A DNA stretch of 64,000 nucleotides, from contig NZ_BOPF01000010.1 in NCBI RefSeq assembly GCF_016863615.1, positions 124,001-188,000 of the forward strand, given 5' to 3'. Source of the DNA: Virgisporangium aliadipatigenens (GTDB taxonomy: Bacteria; Actinomycetota; Actinomycetes; Mycobacteriales; Micromonosporaceae). The notes under the pieces were generated by a model. That model searched no databases and was not told the origin of the DNA. It was given only the letters and a program-made list of their open reading frames with translations. Below are positions 50,211 through 57,231 of this stretch, piece after piece (within the stretch, counting starts at the first letter, position 1; every line of letters begins with the position of its first letter). A program made the position numbers and the translations under genes.

Positions 50211-51130
50211 CGGGACGTTGCGATCATCCGGCGTTGTTCTATCGCGGTTGGGCGGACTACCTGGCCGGTACGGTGCCGTTCATCCGGGACGGGCTGGCGG
50301 CCGACCAGCGCGTGGCGGTCGCCGTGCCCGGGCCCAACCTCGCGGTGCTGCGCTCCGCGCTCGGCGGTGACGCGGGGCGCGTGCACATGCTGGACATGAA
50401 CGAGGTGGGCCGCAACCCGGGGCGGATCATCCCCGGCGTGTTGCGCGCGTTCGCCGACGAGGGAACGGACACCGGGCGGGTGCGCATCGTCGGCGAACCG
50501 ATCTGGCCGGGGCGCACCGATGTGGAGTATCCGGCGTGCGTGCAGCACGAGGCGCTGATCAACCGCGCGTTCGAGGGACGCGACGTGACGATCCTCTGCC
50601 CGTACCACGCCGCCGAACTGGCACCCGAGGTGCTGGCCGACGCCGAGGCCACGCATCCGGTGCTGGTCGATCGCGAGGGTGTGCGGGTCAGCGACGCGTT
50701 CGCGCCCGAGGAGATGGTCGACCGGTACAACCGGCCGCTGCCCCCACCGCCCGGCGACTGCGCCACGCTCCGGTTCGACGTCGACGGGTTGGCGGCGGTG
50801 CGGCGGTTCGTGTCCGGGCACGCGGTCGCGGCCGGGCTGTCCGAGTGGCGCGCCGGCGATCTCGCGATGGCCGTCAACGAACTCGCCACCAACAGCGTGG
50901 TGCACGGCGGGGGCGCCGGCACCGTGCGGACCTGGGCGGAGACCGGGCACGTCGTGTGCGAGACGGCCGATCCGGGGTGGATCACGGATCCGCTGGTCGG
51001 CCGGCAGCCGGTACCGCCGGACGGCGTGGGCGGCCGCGGGCTGCTGCTGGTCAACGAGCTGGCCGACCTGGTCCGGATGCACAGCGCCGCCACGGGCACG
51101 ACGGTCCGCGTCTACGTCCGCCGGGGCTAG
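50207..51130 (+). CDS. MEDS sensor fused to a RsbW-like HATPase anti-sigma domain
   Basis: 307 residues. Residues 1-170: MEDS (DcmR-sensory) domain, HPALFYRGWADYLAGTVPFI with RVAVAVPGPNLAVLRSAL and later VTILCPYHAAELAPEVLADA. Residues ~185-307: histidine-kinase-like ATPase of RsbW type, with the N-box DLAMAVNELATNSVVHGG and G-box GVGGRGLLLVNELADLV. This fusion is common in actinobacteria and probably binds or phosphorylates an anti-anti-sigma factor in response to a signal sensed by MEDS. Its partner should be the STAS protein directly upstream; no sigma factor gene is adjacent. Confidence 0.88.
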   Translation: MTGRCDHPALFYRGWADYLAGTVPFIRDGLAADQRVAVAVPGPNLAVLRSALGGDAGRVHMLDMNEVGRNPGRIIPGVLRAFADEGTDTGRVRIVGEPIWPGRTDVEYPACVQHEALINRAFEGRDVTILCPYHAAELAPEVLADAEATHPVLVDREGVRVSDAFAPEEMVDRYNRPLPPPPGDCATLRFDVDGLAAVRRFVSGHAVAAGLSEWRAGDLAMAVNELATNSVVHGGGAGTVRTWAETGHVVCETADPGWITDPLVGRQPVPPDGVGGRGLLLVNELADLVRMHSAATGTTVRVYVRRG

Positions 51131-51138
51131 CCACGCGT

Positions 51139-51210
51139 CGATCTTGCAGTTGTGGTTGGGGACGCCGCGGGGCAGAACCGGGAGTCCCGGGCGCCACAAC
51201 TGCAAGATCG
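51139..51210. repeat. 72-bp element with perfect 17-bp inverted termini
   Basis: CGATCTTGCAGTTGTGG (51139-51155) and its exact reverse complement (51194-51210) bracket a 38-bp GC-rich centre that itself contains CCGGGAGTCCCGG. It lies between the convergent MEDS-HATPase and hydrolase genes. A perfect 17-bp arm is far longer than a normal terminator here and looks like a REP/MITE-like intergenic repeat, perhaps recruited as bidirectional terminator. Confidence 0.7.
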
Positions 51211-51218
51211 CCGAAGCT

Positions 51219-52043
51219 CTAGCCGGTGAGAATCCGGTCCACGACGTCCGGGCGGTCCAGGCGGAGAGCGTGGCCGGCGCCCGGCACGATCTCCACCCGG
51301 CCGTGCGGCAGCAGCGCCGCCCGATCGGCCGCCCGCACCGCGTCGAACGCCGCGCTCCGCGCCCCGAGCAGCACGGTCACCGGCACCGTGATCCGTCGCA
51401 GCGAGGCGTCGTCCAGCACCGCCGGCGGCCGGATGCCCTGCTTGAACCCGACCGCCGCCAGGCTCACCCGCCGCAGCCCGTCCTCGCGCAGCGCGCCGGC
51501 GGTCAGCCACGTGGCGGCCCGGTGCCGAACGGGTCGCGGCGCCAGCGCGGCCGACCCGCACGCCACGATCCACACGTAGAACCGTTTGCGCAGCGGCACC
51601 AGCCCGATCGGGTCGAGAACCGTGAGCGAGGCGACCCGCCCGGGCCAGCGCGCGGCGACGTTGAGCGCGAGCCAGCCGCCGTAGGACTCGCCGACGAGGT
51701 GCGCCCGGTCGAGCCCGAGCCCATCGAGCACGCCGTCGAGCCAGGCGGCGCTGTCGTCGGGGCCACTGATCGGCGCGTGCTGAACGCTGCGCCCGGCGTC
51801 GCCGAGGGTGTCGATCGCGTACACGGGTCGGGAGTCACCGAGGAGTCGCGCGGTCGGGTACCAGGCGACGGCGTTGCTGCCCCAGCCGTGCAGCAGGACG
51901 ACGGGTTCGCCGGTGGCGGGGCCGAGGCGCAGGCCGCGTGTCACCCCGAACGGGCCGGCGACCTCGAAGGACGCGTGAGGCGGCCAGAGCGCGTCCAGGG
52001 CGGCGGAGTAGGCGGCCAGAAATCGTTCGCGGTCGAAGCGCAT
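51219..52043 (-). CDS. alpha/beta hydrolase
   Basis: 274 residues. Oxyanion region VVLLHGWGSNAVAW, nucleophile elbow HLVGESYGGWLA (catalytic Ser), and catalytic histidine in PGAGHALRLDRP, a complete alpha/beta-hydrolase framework. ATG 52043 lies 4 bp from a perfect 24-bp palindrome shared with the divergent TetR gene, so its transcription is almost certainly controlled by that repressor. The substrate is an ester, lactone or similar; not predictable. Confidence 0.9.
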   Translation of the reverse strand: MRFDRERFLAAYSAALDALWPPHASFEVAGPFGVTRGLRLGPATGEPVVLLHGWGSNAVAWYPTARLLGDSRPVYAIDTLGDAGRSVQHAPISGPDDSAAWLDGVLDGLGLDRAHLVGESYGGWLALNVAARWPGRVASLTVLDPIGLVPLRKRFYVWIVACGSAALAPRPVRHRAATWLTAGALREDGLRRVSLAAVGFKQGIRPPAVLDDASLRRITVPVTVLLGARSAAFDAVRAADRAALLPHGRVEIVPGAGHALRLDRPDVVDRILTG

Positions 52044-52046
52044 ATC

Positions 52047-52070
52047 TTTATGGTGCACGTGCACCATAAA
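52047..52070. promoter_or_regulatory. perfect 24-bp palindromic TetR operator
   Basis: Half-site TTTATGGTGCAC (52047-52058) is followed without spacer by its exact reverse complement (52059-52070). It lies between the divergent hydrolase (start 52043) and tetR (start 52084) genes, 13 bp from each start at most, so bound repressor would block both. Symmetry and position make this the clearest operator in the window. Confidence 0.85.
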
Positions 52071-52083
52071 GTACGCTACCCCC

Positions 52084-52659
52084 GTGCCGAAGAAGGTCGA
52101 CCACGAGCAGCGCCGACAGGAGATCGCCGCCGCCGTCTGGCGGATCGCCGCCGAGCGCGGTCTCCCCGCCGCCACGCTCCGGGAGGTCGCCGCGACGGCC
52201 GGCGTCTCCATGCGGCTCGTCCAGTACTACTTCGGCACCACCGCGCGGATGCGCCGGTACGCGCTCGACCTGATCACCGCCCGCGCCGCCGAACGCATGC
52301 GGGCCCGCCTCGCGGCGATCGACCCCACGCCGGAGGCGATCGTCCGCGCCTGCCTGCTCGAACTCCTGCCGAGCGACGACGACAGCCGTCTGATGACGAG
52401 GGTGCACGCGGCGTACCACGCGGCCGCCCTGCACGACCCCGACCTCGCACCCGACGGGGACGACCCGGGCGGCCTCCTCGAACGGGCCCTCGCGACCCAG
52501 TTGGCGCACGCGGAACACCCGACGCTGGAGGCGCGTGGGCTCGCCGCGATGATGGCCGGCCTCACGCCGGCCGTTCTGCTCGGGCGGTACACCGTCGAGG
52601 AGGCGACCGCCGTCGTCGAACACCACCTGACGAGACTGTTTGACCTCAAGCGCGGTTGA
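52084..52659 (+). CDS. TetR-family repressor of the divergent hydrolase gene
   Basis: 191 residues. HTH: IAAAVWRIAAERGLPAATLR then EVAATAGVSMRLVQYYFGTT. The C-terminal helical domain resembles the BetI-like group (LVQYYFGTTARMRRYALDLI). It starts at GTG 52084, 14 bp downstream of the perfect palindrome it most likely binds, suggesting autoregulation plus control of the hydrolase. The leader is too short for a normal ribosome site, so a leaderless message is possible. Confidence 0.9.
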   Translation: MPKKVDHEQRRQEIAAAVWRIAAERGLPAATLREVAATAGVSMRLVQYYFGTTARMRRYALDLITARAAERMRARLAAIDPTPEAIVRACLLELLPSDDDSRLMTRVHAAYHAAALHDPDLAPDGDDPGGLLERALATQLAHAEHPTLEARGLAAMMAGLTPAVLLGRYTVEEATAVVEHHLTRLFDLKRG

Positions 52660-52677
52660 TGTTGTCGGATCGGGGCC

Positions 52678-53634
52678 ATGCGTGCGGTGTGGTTGACGAC
52701 GTTCGGTGGTCCCGAGGTGCTCGTGGCGGGCGACGCGCCCGATCCGGAGCCGGGTCCGGGCGAGGTGCTGGTGGACGTGGCGTACGCCAACATCACGTTC
52801 GTCGAGACGATGTTCCGGCGCACCGGGTTCGGGCCGTTCACCGGTGAGCCGCCGCTGATCCCGGGCAACGGCGTGGGCGGGATCGTCGCCGCGGTGGGGG
52901 ACGGGGTCGACCGTGGGCTCGTCGGCCGGCGGGTCGTCACGACGACGGGCGGCTCAGGCGGGTACGCGGAGCGGGTTTCGGTGCCGGTGGGCGGGCTCAT
53001 CGACGTTCCCCCGGAAATCTCCTTGGACAGCGCGACCGCGCTGCTGGCCGACGGGCGCACGGCGCTGATGCTGATGCGGGCGGCGGCCCCGCGGCCCGGC
53101 GCGTGGGTCCTGGTCGAGGCGGCGGCCGGGGGAGTGGGGTCGCAGCTGGTGCAGCTCGCGCGGGCGGCCGGGGCGCGGGTCGTGGCGGCGGCCGGCGGCG
53201 CGCGGAAGATCGCGCTCGCCCGCGACCTCGGCGCCGACGCGGCCGTGGACTACACGGCCGAGGGCTGGACCGCGGCGGTGCGGGAGACGGCCGGCGGGCT
53301 CGACGTGGTCTTCGACGGGGTCGGCGGGGCAATCGGACGGGCCGCGTTCGACCTGCTCGGGCCGGGCGGCCGGTTCGTCTCGTTCGGGCTCGCGAGCGGC
53401 GCCTGGCCCGAGCTGCCCGACAGGCCCGAGGTCACCGTCGTGCGCGGGCCGTTCGGGACCCCTCAGGAGATCCCCGGGTTCTCCCGGCGCGCGCTCGCGG
53501 AGGCGGCCGCGGGCCGGTTGCGCCCCGTGATCGGTCAGGTCTTTCCGATGGAACGGGCAGCCGATGCACACGCCGCGATAGAGACGCGCACCAGCGTCGG
53601 TAAGACCCTGCTGGAGATCACTCCCCGGCGCTGA
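52678..53634 (+). CDS. zinc-type alcohol dehydrogenase / quinone oxidoreductase-like (MDR) protein
   Basis: 318 residues, medium-chain dehydrogenase/reductase. GroES-like start MRAVWLTTFGGPEVL, PLIPGNGVGGIVAAVGDGVD, and Rossmann loop VLVEAAAGGVGSQLVQLARA (AxxGGVG pattern of quinone oxidoreductases that lack zinc). It lies 18 bp after the TetR gene, so it may share its promoter and hence the hydrolase-TetR circuit. Substrate unknown; NADPH is usual for the subfamily. Confidence 0.9.
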   Translation: MRAVWLTTFGGPEVLVAGDAPDPEPGPGEVLVDVAYANITFVETMFRRTGFGPFTGEPPLIPGNGVGGIVAAVGDGVDRGLVGRRVVTTTGGSGGYAERVSVPVGGLIDVPPEISLDSATALLADGRTALMLMRAAAPRPGAWVLVEAAAGGVGSQLVQLARAAGARVVAAAGGARKIALARDLGADAAVDYTAEGWTAAVRETAGGLDVVFDGVGGAIGRAAFDLLGPGGRFVSFGLASGAWPELPDRPEVTVVRGPFGTPQEIPGFSRRALAEAAAGRLRPVIGQVFPMERAADAHAAIETRTSVGKTLLEITPRR

Positions 53635-53959
53635 GCCGGCGCTGCCGCTTCCCCCGGGCCAGCTCGGTGCCGAGGGCGTCGAAGTGCGGCACCCAGAACC
53701 GGCGGAACGTGTCGAGCCACGAGTCGACCTCGCGCAACGGCGCGGGGTCGACCGCGTACAGCCGCCGCGTCCCCTCCGCCCGCACCACCGCGAACCCGTT
53801 GTCCCGCAACACCTTCAGGTGCTGGGACACGGCCGGCTGGGTGATCCCGAACTCGGCCTGCACCACCGCGCTCACCTCACCGGCGGGCCGTTCGCCGTCG
53901 GCGAGCAGCTCGAGGATGCGGCGGCGCACCGGATCACCGAGAACGTCGAACGCGTGCAC
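53618..53959 (-). CDS. ArsR-family regulator (non-metal type)
   Basis: 113 residues. Winged helix: FDVLGDPVRRRILELLADGE, GITQPAVSQHLKVLRDNGFA and the wing RAEGTRRLYAVDPAP. The end WLDTFRRFWVPHFDALGTEL is typical of regulators that accompany SRPBCC proteins, but no such gene is next to it here. GTG 53959 is the start. It overlaps the convergent oxidoreductase by 17 bp. An AT-rich patch TTATATATAG at 53982-53991 upstream may be its -10 element or operator. Confidence 0.88.
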   Translation of the reverse strand: MHAFDVLGDPVRRRILELLADGERPAGEVSAVVQAEFGITQPAVSQHLKVLRDNGFAVVRAEGTRRLYAVDPAPLREVDSWLDTFRRFWVPHFDALGTELARGKRQRRLSAGE

Positions 53960-53996
53960 GCCACCACGTTAACAGTGCCGGCTTATATATAGCGGT

Positions 53997-54767
53997 TTAG
54001 TAGCCGGCCGGGGCCTTCTGCGGGCAGCCGTTCGTCTTCTCCCAGGCGGCCAACTCCTCGACCGGCGACTTGTTGCCCCCGGACTTCCACGAGTCGAGGT
54101 ACGACCACGGCCAGATCACGCCCCGCCGGGTCCACCAGTCGCCGGTGGTCATGCACTTGGGGGAGAGCCCGAAGTGGATGTGGCACGCGCCGGCGTCACC
54201 GGTGCGGCCCACGATCGCGATCGGCTGCCCGGCGCGCACCCGCACGCCCGGCTGGATCTCCTGGTTGATCGACTGGTAGTGCGAGCCGTAGTAGCGCACC
54301 CCGTCGTCGCCGAGGATCGACACGTACAGGCCGCCGCGCGTGGAGCCCTCGTTGACCTTCTTGTCGAACCGGTCCGTCCGGTCGACCTCCAGCACCACGC
54401 CGTCGGTCACGGACAGGGCGGTGGCCCCGCACGCCGTGATGATGTCGCTCGCCGGGTAGTCGTGGTGCTCGCGGGCGTAGCCGTACTTCGCGCCGGTCAC
54501 CGGGAACACCCGCTTGAGGTCCTTCGGCGGCGCGCTGCTGGCGGCCGGGCTCGGCGCGGCGGACGACGGCTGCGGGGACGGCGGGGACGGCGGGGACGGC
54601 GCCTCGCTTGACGGCGCGGCCCCGGCGGGCTGGCCCGTGGCGGCGGGTTTGTCCTCGCCGCCACAGGCGGTGAAGGTGACCAGTGCGCAGAGTGCGAGCG
54701 CGGCGGCGCGGATGCTTCTCGACAGGGCTCCGACCTCTTCCTCGCTCGGGTCGCGGACCTGGGCCAC
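53997..54767 (-). CDS. M23-family metallopeptidase lipoprotein
   Basis: Up to 256 residues. A signal sequence (RAAALALCALVTFTAC) ends in a lipobox-like cysteine; then a Pro/Ser linker with PSPPSPPS-type repeats and an M23 (lysostaphin-like) domain. The zinc-site segments are REHHDYPASDI and the HxH in GACHIHFGLSP; family members cleave cross-bridges of peptidoglycan. GTG 54767 is listed, but a CTG at 54725 (LSRSIRAAALA) would begin closer to the signal peptide, so the start is uncertain. It lies 18 bp downstream of an M15-like peptidase gene. Confidence 0.85.
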   Translation of the reverse strand: MAQVRDPSEEEVGALSRSIRAAALALCALVTFTACGGEDKPAATGQPAGAAPSSEAPSPPSPPSPQPSSAAPSPAASSAPPKDLKRVFPVTGAKYGYAREHHDYPASDIITACGATALSVTDGVVLEVDRTDRFDKKVNEGSTRGGLYVSILGDDGVRYYGSHYQSINQEIQPGVRVRAGQPIAIVGRTGDAGACHIHFGLSPKCMTTGDWWTRRGVIWPWSYLDSWKSGGNKSPVEELAAWEKTNGCPQKAPAGY

Positions 54768-54785
54768 CTTAGCCCTGTTGGCGCA

Positions 54786-55289
54786 TCATGCGCAGCCGCA
54801 CGTGTAGTACACGATGTCCCAGTGCCGCCCTTCGTTGGTGTAGAGGTTGCCCGACGCGGCCCGGAACTGGTGGCCCCAGCCCTCCTGCATGCCCATGTCG
54901 GCGAACTTCGCGGTGATGTAGCGGTCGACGCAGTCGTTGCGGCGGATGTCGAGCTTGAAGCCGTTCCAGTGGCTGTAGGTGCCGGCGGCGTGGCCCGTCT
55001 CGGTGCCGCCGGTGAGGTGGATCGGGCAGCCGCTGGCCCGCTTCAGCGTCTTCACGCCGGTGACGGTGCTCTGCCGGATGCTGGTGAACGAGGTGCAGCG
55101 GGGGTTGTCGCGGTCGTCGCACCTACCGCTGGACGACCAGGTGATGCCGGCGGCGCGGAACTGGTGCGCCGCCTGCGCGTGGGTCAGGAAACTTGCGCGG
55201 CTGTCGGCGGCGTCGGCGGGCAGGACGGTCAGTCCGAGACCCAACGCGACGGCGCTGAGGAGTAACAGCACACGTGGGATGGCACGCAT
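54786..55289 (-). CDS. secreted M15-like peptidase domain protein
   Basis: 167 residues with a signal peptide (MRAIPRVLLLLSAVALGLGL, cleavage near ADAADS). The mature part carries YSHWNGFKLDIRRND (H-x6-D) and GRHWDIVYYTCGCA (HWE/HWD-like), the two zinc-site motifs of M15-type D-Ala-D-Ala or LD peptidases. Cysteines (GRCDDRDNPRC, GCPIHLTGG, NDCVD, TCGC) suggest disulphides. Size is small but fits such a domain. With the neighbouring M23 lipoprotein it forms a wall-hydrolase pair in one operon. Exact activity is inferred. Confidence 0.72.
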   Translation of the reverse strand: MRAIPRVLLLLSAVALGLGLTVLPADAADSRASFLTHAQAAHQFRAAGITWSSSGRCDDRDNPRCTSFTSIRQSTVTGVKTLKRASGCPIHLTGGTETGHAAGTYSHWNGFKLDIRRNDCVDRYITAKFADMGMQEGWGHQFRAASGNLYTNEGRHWDIVYYTCGCA

Positions 55290-55316
55290 GTGGGGGATGC
55301 TAGGCGGGCAAAAAGC

Positions 55317-55362
55317 CGAAAACGGCGGAGTCCGTGAACCACGGGACATTCCGCCGTTTTCG
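55317..55362 (-). terminator. perfect 13-bp inverted repeat terminator
   Basis: CGAAAACGGCGGA (55317-55329) pairs exactly with TCCGCCGTTTTCG (55350-55362); inside, CCGTG-AAC-CACGG extends the stem-loop. It starts 8 bp beyond the GH64 stop on the minus strand and includes an A/T run on each side, a good intrinsic-like terminator separating GH64 from the peptidase operon. Confidence 0.8.
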
Positions 55363-55370
55363 CCAGTACG

Positions 55371-57053
55371 TTATTTGCCGAACTGCACCCAGTTGACGTT
55401 CACGAAGTCGGCCGGCTGGCCACTGGTGAAGGTCAGGAAGACCTCGTGCACGCCGGTCGTGTTGGCGAGGCCGCCCGGGACGGTCCGCCAGGACTGCCAG
55501 CCGCCCGTGTTGCCGATCGCGAGCGTGCCCACCGGTGCGGCGTTCCTGCTGTCGAGGCGCACCTCCACCAGGCCGGAGACGCCGGCACCCGCCCCGGACG
55601 CCGCCCGGATCTGGAACTGCTTCGCCGGCGCCGTGCCGAAGTCGATCCGGCCGAGCGAGATCCAGTCGCCGTTCGACACGTAGGCGACGTTGCGGCCGCC
55701 CTCGGAGCAGTTCTCGGTCTGCGTGCCGCCCTGCGCCACGAACGACTCCGCCTCGATCCGCGCGTACGCGCTGCGGGTGGCGCCACCGGTCGGCGAGGAC
55801 GTCGTCGGCGGCGGCACCACGATGATCGGCGATCCGGTCGGGGCGGCGGTCGGGCCCGGGTTGGGGTTGCCCGCCCCGAACGGCGTCAGCCGCACCTCGA
55901 TCGACGCCGGCCGCTCGTCCTGGATGTACGAGGCGAAGTCCACCACGTCGTCGTAGGCGAAGCCGTACGACTTCCCGTCGGCGTGGTTCGCGTGCAGGAT
56001 CCGCGAGAAGTGGTTGGAGATCGGCGCCTTGTAGAACGTCGACGGGTCAGTCGTCGGCTGGTTGGGGTGACTGACCAGCGTGCTGCGGTTGAACCCGGCA
56101 CCGAGCACCGCGCCGACCGGGCCGGTGACGCCGTCGTTCGGCGAGACCAGCGCGCCGTCGCAGAAGAGCACGTCGGTCGTGGTCGGCTTGCCGAAGGAGG
56201 CCACCCCGCCGTCGAACGTCAGCCGCCCGCCGTTGACCCGACCGGTGAACGTGCCCCGGTTGGTGGTGATCTTCAGGTCGGTGGTGGCGTACTTGGCCCA
56301 CACCTCGTTGATGTACGCGTCGTAGTAGTTCGCCGGGAAGAGGCCGGCGCCGATGCCGTGACCGGGCGAGATGATCCGCAGGTTGTCCCCGATGACCAGC
56401 CGGTTGAACGTCGGCTCGGCCCGCATCGCCGCGAAGATCTTGTCGCGCCCGCCGTCGACCAGCGCGCCGGTGCTCTGCGTGCGCGCACCCGTGAGCTTGA
56501 TGGCCATCGGCACGCTGAACATGTCCACGTTGGTGGTGTTGCAGAACATGCCGGCGTCGCTGTACGTGAACTCCCAGCAGTCGTGCAGCACGTTGAAGCT
56601 CGGGTCGGCGGAGACCCACGCCGCCGGATACTGCAGCGCCGGCTTGCCGTTGCCGTCGGCGACCACCTTGAACTTCAGCTGCCCGTTGATCGAGAAGTAC
56701 ACCCGGCCGGACATCTTCGGCAGCGCGAACGACGTGGCAGCGGTGCCGGCCGCCAGCGGCACGGAGAGGTCGGCGAAGCCGTCGGGGCCGTTGTCCGACA
56801 GCGCCGCCGGGGTGAAGACGCCGGGCGACTTCACGAAGCCCTGCCGGCCGGTCGAGAGTTCGGTGCCGACGATGTACATCTTGATCGCGCTGTTGGCGAA
56901 CTTGCCGGTCTGGTTGAGCACGCTCATCGACAGGCCGGCGGCGGCCTCGGCGCGGTTGTTCAGTGCCGAGAAGAGCACGGGCACGCTGACGGCGGTGGCG
57001 CCGGCTGCCGCGAATCCGAGAAATGCGCGCCGAGTGGCTCGTCTGCTGGGCAA
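55371..57053 (-). CDS. secreted GH64 beta-1,3-glucanase with CBM6
   Basis: 560 residues. Twin-arginine-like signal ATRRAFLGFAAAGATA. The catalytic domain (to about residue 400) is a thaumatin-like GH64 laminaripentaose-producing glucanase. Glu161 in WEFTY and Asp177 in NVDMF are 16 apart, matching the known Glu154/Asp170 pair of the S. matensis enzyme. A Thr/Pro linker and a CBM6 domain (RIEAESFVAQGGTQTENCSE ... FVNVNWVQFG) follow. TTG 57053 is the start, with GGAGG 7 nt upstream. It would attack fungal or algal beta-1,3-glucan; a CebR-type operator upstream suggests sugar-controlled expression. Confidence 0.9.
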   Translation of the reverse strand: MPSRRATRRAFLGFAAAGATAVSVPVLFSALNNRAEAAAGLSMSVLNQTGKFANSAIKMYIVGTELSTGRQGFVKSPGVFTPAALSDNGPDGFADLSVPLAAGTAATSFALPKMSGRVYFSINGQLKFKVVADGNGKPALQYPAAWVSADPSFNVLHDCWEFTYSDAGMFCNTTNVDMFSVPMAIKLTGARTQSTGALVDGGRDKIFAAMRAEPTFNRLVIGDNLRIISPGHGIGAGLFPANYYDAYINEVWAKYATTDLKITTNRGTFTGRVNGGRLTFDGGVASFGKPTTTDVLFCDGALVSPNDGVTGPVGAVLGAGFNRSTLVSHPNQPTTDPSTFYKAPISNHFSRILHANHADGKSYGFAYDDVVDFASYIQDERPASIEVRLTPFGAGNPNPGPTAAPTGSPIIVVPPPTTSSPTGGATRSAYARIEAESFVAQGGTQTENCSEGGRNVAYVSNGDWISLGRIDFGTAPAKQFQIRAASGAGAGVSGLVEVRLDSRNAAPVGTLAIGNTGGWQSWRTVPGGLANTTGVHEVFLTFTSGQPADFVNVNWVQFGK

Positions 57054-57085
57054 GGTGAAGCCTCCGGGGGTGGTCCGATGAGTGC

Positions 57086-57099
57086 TGAGAGCGCTCTCG
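57086..57099. promoter_or_regulatory. CebR-type LacI-family operator upstream of the glucanase
   Basis: TGAGAGCGCTCTCG contains the perfect palindrome GAGAGCGCTCTC (57087-57098), close to the TGGGAGCGCTCCCA box bound by CebR-like repressors of glucanase genes in streptomycetes. It is 33 bp upstream of the TTG start of the GH64 gene. The further upstream region to 57231 is AT-rich with CTTTAAAG and TTTAAT patches suitable for a promoter. Confidence 0.75.
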
Positions 57100-57231
57100 C
57101 AGGGGAGCGGCCCGGAGATCTTGGCTCCGGTACCGCCACCCTGTCAAAGCCACCTTTAAAGGCGCATTAAACGCGGATCACTAGGCTCTTTAATAGCTTT
57201 CCGCGATCCCTTGAACACCTTCCGCGGGTAC

